A stretch of 58,323 nucleotides of DNA from UMGS172 sp045587185 (GTDB taxonomy: Bacteria; Bacillota; Clostridia; Oscillospirales; Acutalibacteraceae), in the NCBI GenBank assembly GCA_045587185.1, contig JAZNBS010000012.1, positions 1-58,323 of the forward strand. Reading direction: 5' to 3'. This document shows positions 29,445 through 37,413 of the stretch, in pieces (position 1 is the stretch's first letter; every line of letters starts with the position of its first letter). The translations under genes and the position numbers were made by a program. The notes below the pieces were generated by a model. The model was not told the origin of the DNA and made no database searches. It worked only from the letters and a program-made list of their open reading frames with translations.

Positions 29445-29861
29445 ATGTTAAAACTTATTATCGGTAAAAAGGGTAGCGGAAAGACAAAAAAACTTATTGA
29501 TGCTGTTACAGCCGCTGCTGACGCTTCCAACGGAAACGTTGTTTGCATCGAAAAGAGTTCCACCCTTACCTTGAATATCACCCACCGTGTACGCCTTGTT
29601 GACACCGATCATTACGAGATTTCGGGTTATGAAGCATTTTACGGTTTCATTTCGGGCATCTGTGCAGGCAACTATGACGTAACCCACATCGGTATTGATG
29701 CCATTCTTCGCATCTGCAACCGCAATTATGACGAGCTTGCCGCATTCCTGAAGAAACTTGATGATCTTTCCAAGGATGCTAACGCAGAGTTCATCATCAC
29801 CATTTCGGCTGATAAGTCTGAACTACCCGCAGAGATTTTCGAGATTGCTGAGGAAATTTAA
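29445..29861 (+). CDS. Small P-loop protein, function unknown
   Basis: 138 residues, soluble. A Walker A motif, GKKGSGKT, lies at residues 7-14, directly after the first strand (LKLII). A Walker-B-like hydrophobic strand ending in Asp (VTHIGIDAIL) is at about 79-88. The protein is far too short for an ATPase with its usual lid and sensor parts and resembles a nucleotide kinase or RecA-like core cut short. I do not recognise a named family. AAGGAG precedes ATG 29445. It is downstream of pgi and ends at a terminator, so it might be linked to sugar metabolism, but nothing shows this. Confidence 0.65.
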   Translation: MLKLIIGKKGSGKTKKLIDAVTAAADASNGNVVCIEKSSTLTLNITHRVRLVDTDHYEISGYEAFYGFISGICAGNYDVTHIGIDAILRICNRNYDELAAFLKKLDDLSKDANAEFIITISADKSELPAEIFEIAEEI

Positions 29862-29882
29862 GTTATAAATTAGCCAAACTGT

Positions 29883-29914
29883 ACACCGTGCGAGTTTTTT
29901 CGCACGGTGTTTTG
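29883..29914 (+). terminator. Terminator of pgi operon
   Basis: ACACCGTGCG pairs with CGCACGGTGT, followed by TTTG. Confidence 0.75.
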
Positions 29915-29963
29915 TGAATTTCGGTAAATTTGGTTTTTTACCTGCGTTTTAGAAAAATTAGAC

Positions 29964-29992
29964 TTGACAAAGCGGTACACGGTATATATAAT
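29964..29992 (+). promoter_or_regulatory. Promoter of yceD-rpmF
   Basis: A full consensus: TTGACA (29964-29969), 17-nt spacer, TATAAT (29987-29992). Confidence 0.8.
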
Positions 29993-30021
29993 ATTCTGTG
30001 TGACAATTTGAGGTGAGTGGT

Positions 30022-30519
30022 ATGATTCTTGATTTAAGGTCACTTTTTGTAAATGACGGCGAGACTCTTCCGCTCGATTGTCGGTTCGATATGAGTGAGG
30101 TTGATTTTTATGGGATATGTCCTTTAAAATCGCCTGTTTCCGTTAAGGGAAGTGCATTCAGCCGTGCCGGCATTGTAACACTATCGGTAGAGTGTGATTG
30201 CGAATACACGGCTCCTTGTGACCGTTGCGGTCAAGAAACGGTTAAGCATTACAACGTTCCGATAGAGCGCGTTCTCGTCAGTCGACTCGAAAACGACGAG
30301 AATGACGAAATAATCCTTGTGCAGGACTTCAAGCTTGATTTGTACGAGCTTGTGTTTACCGAGGTGGTACTCGCTATGCCGAGTAAGCATCTGTGCCATA
30401 AGGATTGTAAAGGCTTGTGTATGGGTTGCGGAAAAAACCTGAATGACGGTCCTTGCGGCTGTGCTACCAAAGAGGTTGACCCAAGGCTTTCTGCATTAGC
30501 CAAGTTACTTGAGAATTAA
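30022..30519 (+). CDS. yceD: YceD family (DUF177) protein
   Basis: 165 residues from ATG 30022, with GAGGTGAG upstream; the frame opens at GTG 30013 but that overlaps the site. YceD is a metal-binding protein linked to 23S rRNA accumulation and ribosomal protein L32. Two Cys groups are visible: CDRCGQE (about 70-76) and CHKDCKGLCMGCGKN with CGCA (about 128-150), enough for zinc. It stands 25 bp upstream of rpmF, the conserved pairing across bacteria, with plsX often next; here plsX is not adjacent. Confidence 0.9.
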   Translation: MILDLRSLFVNDGETLPLDCRFDMSEVDFYGICPLKSPVSVKGSAFSRAGIVTLSVECDCEYTAPCDRCGQETVKHYNVPIERVLVSRLENDENDEIILVQDFKLDLYELVFTEVVLAMPSKHLCHKDCKGLCMGCGKNLNDGPCGCATKEVDPRLSALAKLLEN

Positions 30520-30544
30520 CTGAAGATTTAAGGAGGCGCTGAAA

Positions 30545-30727
30545 ATGGCAGTTCCCAAGAGAAAAACCGGTAAAGCAAGAAAGAACAAGAGACGTTCTAA
30601 TGTTTGGAAAATGAGTGCTCCGACACTTGTAAAGTGCAACCACTGCGGTGAGTACAAGAGACCTCACAGAGTTTGCCCTGCTTGCGGATTCTATAACGAT
30701 CGCGAAGTAGTTAAGGTTGAGGCATAA
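30545..30727 (+). CDS. rpmF: 50S ribosomal protein L32
   Basis: 60 residues. Starts MAVPKRKTGKARKNKRR and carries the zinc-type ribbon CNHC ... CPAC, so it is the Zn-binding C+ form of L32 rather than the C- paralogue used in zinc shortage. It is a component of the large ribosomal subunit. AAGGAGG precedes ATG 30545. The gene ends before a strong terminator. The mature N terminus is basic for rRNA contact. Confidence 0.97.
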   Translation: MAVPKRKTGKARKNKRRSNVWKMSAPTLVKCNHCGEYKRPHRVCPACGFYNDREVVKVEA

Positions 30728-30740
30728 TTTTGCAAAGGCT

Positions 30741-30775
30741 TGAGGGGAAGGAGTTTATCCTTCCCTCATTTTTTT
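30741..30775 (+). terminator. Terminator of yceD-rpmF
   Basis: TGAGGG-AAGG pairs with CCTTCCCTCA, followed by seven T. Confidence 0.85.
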
Positions 30776-30800
30776 GAAGTAAAGAAAGGAGTGCGACGAA

Positions 30801-32102
30801 ATGGCGGTCTTGATTAAAGATGTAATCAAAGGCTCCCATGCCGACAAAGCAGGCATTTTGGCAGGGGAAACCCTGCTTTTGCTCAACGGAAATGATATTG
30901 TCGATGTGCTTGACTACCGTTTTTATCAGAATGAGCGTGTGATTGATGTTACGGTCAAGGCTGTAAACGGTGAAGAGCGAACCGTCACAGTCAAAAAGCC
31001 TGAATATGACGAACTCGGTTTAGAGTTTGAGACCTATTTGATGGACAAACAGCACTCCTGCCGAAATAACTGCATTTTCTGTTTTATTGACCAGTTGCCA
31101 AAAGGCCTTCGTGAATCGCTTTACTTTAAGGATGACGACTCAAGAATGTCGTTTTTGTTTGGGAACTATATAACACTTACCAATCTCAGTGAACACGAGA
31201 TTGAGCGTATTATAAAACTCCACATCAGTCCAGTCAATGTTTCTGTGCACACGACCAATCCGGAGTTGCGCGTGAAAATGATGGGCAACCGCTTCGCGGG
31301 CAAGGCTTTGGACATTTTGTGGCGACTTTGCGAGGCGGGGATAAGCGTCAACTGTCAGTTGGTGCTGTGTCACGGATTTAACGATGGAGTAGAATTGGAA
31401 AGAAGCCTGTCTGACCTTATAAAGCATAAAAATATCGGCAGTATTGCTTGCGTTCCTGTTGGTTTGACCGGACATAGAGACGGTTTATGTAAACTTGAAC
31501 CGTTCAACAAGTATACAGCATCGGATGTTGTGGATATCACCGAGCGTTTTGGTGACAAAACGGTAGAAATGTATGGCGAACGACGTGTTTTTGCGGCGGA
31601 TGAGTTTTATCTGACCGCTGAAAGACTTGTGCCTAAGGCCGACTTTTACGGTGATTTCTTGCAACTTGAAAACGGCGTTGGAATGTGGGCAATGCTTGAG
31701 TCAGAGTGTGAGGAAGCCATTAATGACTACGATTCTCCACAAACAGAGCGAAATATTACGCTCATAACGGGTGAGGCGGCTTATCCGTTGCTTTCAAATA
31801 TTGTTGACAATGTATCAAAAAAGTGGCATAATTTCAAATGTAGTGTGATTGCAATCAAAAACAACTTTTTTGGTGGCAGAATAACAGTAACGGGGCTCAT
31901 TACGGGAACCGATATTATTGAGCAGTTACAAGGCAAAGAACTTGGTACCGAACTGCTTATTTCCTCGAGTATGTTGCGTCACGAGGGAGATATGTTTCTT
32001 GACAGTATCACGGTCTGTGAAGTTGAAGAGAAATTAAATGTAAAATTAACGGTGGTCGAGAGTGACGGTTGGTCACTGCTCGATGCACTTCACGGACAGT
32101 GA
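30801..32102 (+). CDS. PDZ-radical SAM protein with DUF512
   Basis: 433 residues. An N-terminal PDZ-like domain (about 1-65, VIKGSHADKAGILAGETLL) precedes a radical-SAM core with cysteines CRNNCIFCFID (C-x3-C-x2-C, about 76-83), then the C-terminal DUF512 domain. This architecture is found in Clostridia and cyanobacteria and commonly sits beside der. Its substrate and reaction are unknown; the cluster suggests SAM-dependent radical chemistry. AAAGGAG precedes ATG 30801. It is 33 bp from der and probably in the same operon. Confidence 0.88.
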   Translation: MAVLIKDVIKGSHADKAGILAGETLLLLNGNDIVDVLDYRFYQNERVIDVTVKAVNGEERTVTVKKPEYDELGLEFETYLMDKQHSCRNNCIFCFIDQLPKGLRESLYFKDDDSRMSFLFGNYITLTNLSEHEIERIIKLHISPVNVSVHTTNPELRVKMMGNRFAGKALDILWRLCEAGISVNCQLVLCHGFNDGVELERSLSDLIKHKNIGSIACVPVGLTGHRDGLCKLEPFNKYTASDVVDITERFGDKTVEMYGERRVFAADEFYLTAERLVPKADFYGDFLQLENGVGMWAMLESECEEAINDYDSPQTERNITLITGEAAYPLLSNIVDNVSKKWHNFKCSVIAIKNNFFGGRITVTGLITGTDIIEQLQGKELGTELLISSSMLRHEGDMFLDSITVCEVEEKLNVKLTVVESDGWSLLDALHGQ

Positions 32103-32135
32103 AGAACGATATGTAATATATAAGGAGGCGGTAAT

Positions 32136-33470
32136 ATGGCTAAACCCGTAGTTGCAGTTGTGGGACGACCCAATGTTGGCAAATCCACACTGTTTAATAA
32201 ACTTTGCGGTAAGCGTCTGTCGATAGTTGATGATACTCCGGGTGTTACCCGCGACCGTATCTTCGGCAATGCCGAATGGTTGGGCAAAAACTTTATGTTG
32301 ATAGATACCGGCGGTATTGAGCCCAAGACCGACGATGTGATTTTAAAGAAAATGCGTGCTCAGGCCGAATTGGCTATTGATACTGCATCGGTTATCATCT
32401 TTGTGACCGACCTTAAAAGCGGTGTTACCGCATCGGATAACGAGGTTGCTGCGATGTTGCAGAAAAGCGGAAAGCCTGTTGTACTTTGTGTGAACAAGTG
32501 TGACCGTTTGGGTGAGCAACCGCTTGAGTTTTATGAGTTCTATAATCTTGGTTTGGGTGACCCCGTTGCTGTTTCTTCGGTGCATGGTCACGGTACGGGT
32601 GACCTTTTGGACCGTGTTTTCGAGCACATTCCCGAAGACGAGTTTGAAGAGGATGACGAGGATATTATCAATGTTGCCGTAATCGGCAAGCCGAATGCAG
32701 GCAAATCTTCACTCATTAACAATATCAGCGGTGAGGAAAGAGTTATTGTCTCAGATATTGCGGGCACTACCCGTGATGCTATTGATACTTTGGTTGAGAT
32801 TGGCGGTCAGAAGTACAACTTCACCGATACTGCGGGTATCCGCCGCAAATCCAAGGTCGATGACGATATTGAAAAATACAGCGTCATGCGTGCTAAAATG
32901 GCCATCGAGCGTTCGGATGTATGTGTTATTATGATTGATGCCACCGAAGGTTTCACCGAACAGGACTCTAAGGTTGCAGGTCTTGCAATGGAGCAGGGAA
33001 AGGCTGCTATTATCGCCGTAAACAAATGGGATATCGTTGAAAAAGACGGCAAGACAATGGATAGCATGAGAAAATCTCTTATGCAGGATTTCTCATTTAT
33101 GCCGTATGCACCCATTATTTTTATTTCCGCTAAAACGGGTCAGCGTGTTGACCGTCTGTTTGAACTTATCAAGTTTGTTCATTCGCAGAACACAATGCGT
33201 ATCTCAACGGGTATGCTCAATGATATTCTTGCAGAGGCAACGGCGCGTGTTCAGCCGCCGTCGGACAAGGGTAAACGTTTGAAGATTTACTATATGACTC
33301 AGGCTTCAACCAAACCGCCGACATTTGTGTTTTTCTGCAACCGTGAGGAACTTTTCCATTTCTCGTATCAGAGATATCTTGAGAATCAAATTCGCTCAAC
33401 CTTCGGCCTTGAGGGCACACCGGTGCGTTTTGTTATCCGTGAACGCGGCGACGGTAAGACCAAGGCATAG
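32136..33470 (+). CDS. der: Ribosome biogenesis GTPase Der (EngA)
   Basis: 444 residues with two tandem GTPase domains, unique to Der. The first carries GRPNVGKST (G1, about 10-18), DTGG (G3) and NKCD (G4); the second carries GKPNAGKSS (about 185-193), DTAG and NKWD. A C-terminal KH-like domain follows (about 350-440). Der assembles the 50S subunit in the cytoplasm and is essential in most bacteria. AAGGAGG precedes ATG 32136. It is next to plsY and gpsA, a neighbourhood kept in many Firmicutes. Confidence 0.97.
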   Translation: MAKPVVAVVGRPNVGKSTLFNKLCGKRLSIVDDTPGVTRDRIFGNAEWLGKNFMLIDTGGIEPKTDDVILKKMRAQAELAIDTASVIIFVTDLKSGVTASDNEVAAMLQKSGKPVVLCVNKCDRLGEQPLEFYEFYNLGLGDPVAVSSVHGHGTGDLLDRVFEHIPEDEFEEDDEDIINVAVIGKPNAGKSSLINNISGEERVIVSDIAGTTRDAIDTLVEIGGQKYNFTDTAGIRRKSKVDDDIEKYSVMRAKMAIERSDVCVIMIDATEGFTEQDSKVAGLAMEQGKAAIIAVNKWDIVEKDGKTMDSMRKSLMQDFSFMPYAPIIFISAKTGQRVDRLFELIKFVHSQNTMRISTGMLNDILAEATARVQPPSDKGKRLKIYYMTQASTKPPTFVFFCNREELFHFSYQRYLENQIRSTFGLEGTPVRFVIRERGDGKTKA

Positions 33471-33521
33471 AGTGAAAACAATCATTACAATGGCTATTTT
33501 TGGAGATAAGGAGATTTTAAA

Positions 33522-34202
33522 GTGGCGTGGTTTGTTTTAGCAATCTTGCTTATTGTATGCTATTTTGTCGGAAGCGTCAACGGTGCTGTGGTCATTTCAA
33601 CGGCTCACGGCGGTGATGACGTACGCAAAGAGGGAAGCGGAAACGCGGGTATGACCAATATGATAAGGTCCCGCGGTATTATTCCCGGTGTTATGACATT
33701 TTTGATTGATACATTTAAGGGAACTGTTGTTTGTCTTATCGCAAAAATCTGGATTTTACCGTATATCTATTCGGCTTTGCCGTATGAGTTGTTAAGACCT
33801 GAGTATACGGTTTATTACTGTGCTTTGGCCTGCATTTTTGGGCATATTTATCCTGTGTTTTTCGGGTTTAAGGGTGGAAAAGGTGTCTCAACAACACTTG
33901 GTGTGGGTCTTGTTTGTTGTTGGCAGACGGCGGTCATTGCACTTAGTTTGTTTATTGTGCTTTTTATTGCAACGAGAATCGTTTCGGTCGGTTCTCTTGC
34001 CGCGGCCGTTTCATTACCTATACTCAACTTTTTCTTCGCAACCCGCATTGAGGGTTCCAAGTATGCCGTGCTTATTCAGGTTTTGTTGATAGCCGTGATG
34101 TCGCTTAACATTATTGTAAGCCACCGTGCTAATATCGTAAGGCTTATTAGAGGAGAAGAAAAGAAACTGACGGCCAAGAAAAAGGAGATAAAGGATGAAT
34201 AA
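33522..34202 (+). CDS. plsY: Glycerol-3-phosphate acyltransferase PlsY
   Basis: 226 residues with GTG start at 33522, chosen because AAGGAG lies ten bases upstream. Multi-pass membrane enzyme that transfers acyl from acyl-phosphate to glycerol-3-phosphate, the first step of phospholipid synthesis. Family marks: GSVNGAVVIS at the first helix, GSGNAGMTNMIRSRG (motif 1), and GFKGGKGVSTTLGVG (motif 2, phosphate binding). The C-terminal 30 residues are a basic tail. Its stop overlaps the start of gpsA by eight bases, so supply of its substrate and its use are coupled. Confidence 0.95.
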   Translation: MAWFVLAILLIVCYFVGSVNGAVVISTAHGGDDVRKEGSGNAGMTNMIRSRGIIPGVMTFLIDTFKGTVVCLIAKIWILPYIYSALPYELLRPEYTVYYCALACIFGHIYPVFFGFKGGKGVSTTLGVGLVCCWQTAVIALSLFIVLFIATRIVSVGSLAAAVSLPILNFFFATRIEGSKYAVLIQVLLIAVMSLNIIVSHRANIVRLIRGEEKKLTAKKKEIKDE

Positions 34203-35190
34203 GAAACTGTCTGTTTTAGGCTCGGGCGGTTGGGGTATCGCATTGGCGGTACACGCTCTAAACAAGGGCTTTAGCGTAAAACTGTGGTCACCTTTTGAAA
34301 ATGAGGTAGCGGGGCTTAATGCAACAAGAGAAAGTGAAAAACTACTCAAGGGTGTCAAAATACCCGAAGAGATTGAGATAACCACCGATATTTCGGTGGT
34401 GAATGGCTCCTTTATAACAATAATTGCAACCCCGTCCTTTGCTGTCAGAGAAACTGCTGCAAGATTGAAGGAGGTTGACTGCGGTATCGTTGTCAATGTT
34501 GCAAAAGGTTTTGAAAAGGGCACAATGAAACTGCTTGCCGATGTTATATCGGAAGAGTTGCCCGAAAAACCGATAGTGATTTTATCGGGTCCTTCTCACG
34601 CTGAGGAGGTCGCAAGACACGTTGCCACAACGGTGGTTGCCGCTTCGGAAAACGAGGAAGCCGCAAGGGCCGTTCAGGAGGCTCTTATTGGTCCTACATT
34701 CAGAATCTATACTAACCGAGATATCGTGGGAGTTGAGGTTGGCGGTGCTTTGAAAAACGTTATTGCAGTGTGTGCAGGTATTGCCAACGGGCTTGGAGTC
34801 GGCGACAATACAAGGGCGGCGCTTATCACCCGTGGATTGGCTGAAATTGCCCGTATCGGTATTGCAATGGGCGCCGAAAAGGGAACCTTTATGGGGCTTT
34901 CGGGTCTTGGTGACCTTATCGTTACCTGTATGTCTGAACATAGCCGAAACAACCGCTTTGGAAACCTTGTAGGTCGCAATATGCCTGTTAAAGAGGCTTT
35001 GGAAACGGTCGGTACTGTTGAGGGGTATTATGCTGTTGAAATTGCAGTAAGCCTCGCAAAAAAATATATGGTTGACGTGCCGATGATGGAGCAATGCTAT
35101 AATATTCTCTATAATGACGCTCCTGCTTCACAGGCCATCCATAATCTTATGAACCGTCCTGGCCGACCCGAGGAGGAACTGAATTGGTAA
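34195..35190 (+). CDS. gpsA: NAD(P)-dependent glycerol-3-phosphate dehydrogenase
   Basis: 331 residues. It reduces dihydroxyacetone phosphate to glycerol-3-phosphate for lipid synthesis. N-terminal Rossmann motif GSGGWGIAL (about 8-16), then AKGFEKGTMKL, SGPSHAEEVA, the catalytic Lys in EVGGALKNVIAV, GLSGLGDLIVTCMSEHSRNNRFG, all diagnostic for GpsA. AAGGAG within plsY precedes ATG 34195. The operon der-plsY-gpsA supplies precursor and acylating enzyme together. Confidence 0.96.
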   Translation: MNKKLSVLGSGGWGIALAVHALNKGFSVKLWSPFENEVAGLNATRESEKLLKGVKIPEEIEITTDISVVNGSFITIIATPSFAVRETAARLKEVDCGIVVNVAKGFEKGTMKLLADVISEELPEKPIVILSGPSHAEEVARHVATTVVAASENEEAARAVQEALIGPTFRIYTNRDIVGVEVGGALKNVIAVCAGIANGLGVGDNTRAALITRGLAEIARIGIAMGAEKGTFMGLSGLGDLIVTCMSEHSRNNRFGNLVGRNMPVKEALETVGTVEGYYAVEIAVSLAKKYMVDVPMMEQCYNILYNDAPASQAIHNLMNRPGRPEEELNW

Positions 35191-35314
35191 AAGGTTTCAA
35201 ACTGCGGTTGCCGTATGTTGTGATGACTGCGTTCTGCTGGCGGTTGAAATAGTTATTGGAATTGCAGTGTTCACATTGAGCGAGTTTATTATAAAAAGTA
35301 AATCTGAGCAATAA
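35183..35314 (+). CDS. Candidate 43-residue peptide without ATG start
   Basis: An excellent GAGGAGG (35170-35176) lies inside the gpsA end although no ATG follows at the proper distance. Two frames could use it: ATT 35183 opens a 43-codon frame with one hydrophobic segment (AVEIVIGIAVFTLSEFIIK, ending KSKSEQ), and TTG 35184 opens a 22-codon frame. ATT starts are very rare, so this may be the remains of a gene with a frameshift or missing bases. The hydrophobic stretch is consistent with a single-pass peptide. Confidence 0.2.
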   Translation: MGKRFQTAVAVCCDDCVLLAVEIVIGIAVFTLSEFIIKSKSEQ

Positions 35315-35322
35315 AAAATTAG

Positions 35323-35351
35323 TGGACAAACCGAGCGGTTTGTGTTAGAAT
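35323..35351 (+). promoter_or_regulatory. Promoter of the THF-riboswitch transcript
   Basis: TGGACA (35323-35328), 17-nt spacer, TAGAAT (35346-35351), about 30 bp before the aptamer. Confidence 0.6.
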
Positions 35352-35378
35352 ATCCAAGGTGTAAACCAAAACAACAAA

Positions 35379-35483
35379 AACAGAGTAGAGACCGATGCGT
35401 GAAGTGCCTCAAAGAACGGGGAGTTGTCTTGAGGACGAAGGACAGGGAACTGTCTGCGGTAGCGGTTTCGCATCCCGCTGTTA
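35379..35483 (+). ncRNA. THF (tetrahydrofolate) riboswitch
   Basis: The aptamer opens with AACAGAGTAG, then GATGCGTGAAGTGCC; the central part has GACGAAGGACAGGG. It closes with GCGGTAGCGGTTTCGCATC and CCGCTGTT. GATGCG pairs with CGCATC and AACAG with CTGTT. This follows the THF riboswitch pattern found upstream of folate transport genes in Clostridia. It senses reduced folate; folate excess should lower expression of the folT-like gene. Confidence 0.85.
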
Positions 35484-35547
35484 TAATAAGAATATTGTGC
35501 TTGTCAGTGCCACCTCTTATTATTTCAACGAAGATGTAATAGGAGGT
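35484..35547 (+). promoter_or_regulatory. Expression platform hiding the folT ribosome binding site
   Basis: ACCTCTTATTA (35512-35522) can pair with TAATAGGAGGT (35537-35547), covering AGGAGG (35541-35546). The same CTTATTA can instead pair with TAATAAG (35483-35490). The two alternatives give an off and an on state, so control is likely at translation. No T-run follows the hairpin. Confidence 0.6.
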
Positions 35548-35553
35548 TTTTTT

Positions 35554-36087
35554 ATGCAAAAAAGTAACAACACTCAACACATCAGAATGGTCGCCGTTTT
35601 GGGCGTTCTGTCGGCTTTGGCGGTGGTGTTTTCGCTACCGTTTCCGTCGGGAATGACGGTCAGAATAGGCGAATTTTTGAAATTCTCGCCAATGTTTCTG
35701 GCGGTGGCCTTGGCAGGCAGTACCTACGGTTGGTGGGCAGGTGCTATGGTCGGATTTATCGGGGACTTTTTTCAAGCCCTTTTGTCAGGTCTTGGAATTT
35801 CTCCGTTTTTGTTGGCGGTCAGTACCTTAAACGGGCTTATATTCGGACTGTTACTGCACAACACCAAAGGCGTTTGGAAAATCGCAACGGCGGTGTTGTT
35901 AACTCAGGTCATCGGCGGATTATTGCTTACAACCCTGGTTTTAAAAATACAGTACGGTATGCCAATTTTCCCAACCGTTTATTGGAGAGCGTTGCAGGTC
36001 GGCATAATGACGGTGGTTGAGATATTGTTACTTACTTTGACCGTCAAAACCGCCGACCTGCCGACAAGGTTTAAAGGGAGAAAATAA
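35554..36087 (+). CDS. folT: Folate family ECF transporter S component
   Basis: 177 residues from ATG 35554, seven bases after AGGAGG; the longer open frame runs back through the riboswitch and is not coding. Membrane protein with about six helices. Typical of folate-type ECF-S: RMVAVLGVLSALAVVFS, RIGEFLKFSPMFLAVALAG and YWRALQVGIMTVVEILLL near the C terminus. The S component binds folate and relies on a shared EcfAAT energy module encoded elsewhere. The THF riboswitch upstream is the strongest evidence for folate. A partial copy of its first 12 codons follows at 36099. Confidence 0.9.
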   Translation: MQKSNNTQHIRMVAVLGVLSALAVVFSLPFPSGMTVRIGEFLKFSPMFLAVALAGSTYGWWAGAMVGFIGDFFQALLSGLGISPFLLAVSTLNGLIFGLLLHNTKGVWKIATAVLLTQVIGGLLLTTLVLKIQYGMPIFPTVYWRALQVGIMTVVEILLLTLTVKTADLPTRFKGRK

Positions 36088-36098
36088 TTTAAACATTT

Positions 36099-36194
36099 AT
36101 GCAAAAAAGTAACAACACACAACACGTCAGAATGACCGACGCTTTATCGCTTGTGTTTATCTGTGTAAAAAGTCAAAAGTATCATTATCTGTGA
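36099..36194 (+). pseudogene. Truncated second copy of the folT 5' end
   Basis: ATGCAAAAAAGTAACAAC at 36099 repeats the start of folT; the first 12 codons give MQKSNNTQHVRM against MQKSNNTQHIRM. Beyond that the sequence departs (TDALSLVFICV) and stops after 31 codons. It has no ribosome binding site and no riboswitch of its own. It is probably the remnant of a tandem duplication or of a paralogue. Confidence 0.7.
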
Positions 36195-36308
36195 CAAATC
36201 GCCTAAAATCATTCACCTTAAAATATTATCAAGGTATAAAAGTATAATCAAATCAGGGAAACCCACATATGGTTATATGGAATAATATTTGAGGGAGGAG
36301 TTGGGTCT

Positions 36309-37235
36309 ATGATGAAAATATTTGACCTTCATTGCGACACACTTTTCAAGTTTTTCAAAGACTACAGTTATTCCATCAGTCAAAATTACGGTCACATTAC
36401 TGACAGTGGGTTACTTCAAGGCGGTTATATTGCTCAATGTTTTGCAATCTATCAACCGACCGATATTACGGGTGACAGCGGTTTCCGGTTTTTCAAAAAG
36501 CAGCGCCAAGTTTTCAAAAACACGGTAAACAACAGTGATGTTTTGGAGTTGGCAAGGACAAAAGCCGATATTGAAAAAAACTCTGAAAACGGTAAAGTTT
36601 CGGCTGTTCTGACGGTGGAAAACGCTGATTTTTTGCAGTGTGACTTGGATAGGCTACAGGTGTTGAGGGACGAGGGTGTCAAAATACTGGGACTTGTTCA
36701 CAACGGGGGAAACTGTCTTGGATTTCCGCACTCGGATGATAAAACACACAATGCATTACCGCTTAAGAAGTTCGGTTGTGAGGTTGTGGACGCGTTGAAT
36801 TTCACCGATATCACGGTTGATGTTTCACATCTCAATGAGGGCGGTTTTTGGGATGTTGCAAGACTTTCTCAAAAACCTTTTATCGCAACGCATTCAGGTT
36901 GTTCTGAAATCTTCAAACACTCGCGCAACCTGACCAACCTGCAAATAAAGGCCGTTGCAAATTCAGGCGGTGTTGTGGGTTGTGTTTTCTACTCGCATTT
37001 TCTGAACGGAACTAACAGTGCCAAGGTTGACGATGTTCTTCGCCATCTTGAGCATCTTATAAGGGTTGGCGGTGAGGACGTGGCATCTTTGGGCACGGAT
37101 TTTGACGGTATGGAGTGTGAACTGTTTATAAAAAACGCTTCAGGGATGTCAGTTTTGACCGATGCCATAATAAAAAGATTCGGCTTTTCTACGGCCGAAA
37201 AGATATGTTTTAAAAACGCATTAAGGATAATATAA
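36309..37235 (+). CDS. Membrane-dipeptidase-type (M19) peptidase
   Basis: 308 residues. Zinc hydrolase of the renal dipeptidase family. Metal ligands are visible: FDLHCDTL (HxD at about 8-10), the bridging Glu in LTVENADFL, DVSHLNEGGF, ATHSGCSEIF, and the Asp in GTDFDGME, the usual five. It hydrolyses dipeptides, including D-residue-containing ones. No signal peptide, so the enzyme is cytoplasmic, unlike its eukaryotic relative. GAGGGAGGAG precedes ATG 36309/36312. It stands alone on the plus strand. Confidence 0.9.
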   Translation: MMKIFDLHCDTLFKFFKDYSYSISQNYGHITDSGLLQGGYIAQCFAIYQPTDITGDSGFRFFKKQRQVFKNTVNNSDVLELARTKADIEKNSENGKVSAVLTVENADFLQCDLDRLQVLRDEGVKILGLVHNGGNCLGFPHSDDKTHNALPLKKFGCEVVDALNFTDITVDVSHLNEGGFWDVARLSQKPFIATHSGCSEIFKHSRNLTNLQIKAVANSGGVVGCVFYSHFLNGTNSAKVDDVLRHLEHLIRVGGEDVASLGTDFDGMECELFIKNASGMSVLTDAIIKRFGFSTAEKICFKNALRII

Positions 37236-37351
37236 TCAGCCGACTCGGGTGGGTCGGCTTTAACTTTTATCCACAGTGAATTAAAATATTTTTACAATAC
37301 CTGTGTTGGATACGCGCCTTTTATAATACGACAGTCTAATTATCAAAGAAA

Positions 37352-37380
37352 TTGACGGCATAATTGTTTTGTGCTATAAT
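37352..37380 (+). promoter_or_regulatory. Promoter of the FAD-protein pair
   Basis: TTGACG (37352-37357), 17-nt spacer, TATAAT (37375-37380). Confidence 0.65.
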
Positions 37381-37413
37381 TGTTTTTAAGAAATAGTATC
37401 GGAGGTTTGAAAA

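Noticed and set aside
36097..36308. A second riboswitch before the M19 peptidase
   Set aside because: The stretch shows no conserved aptamer parts, only the folT-start remnant and an A/T-rich promoter-like area.
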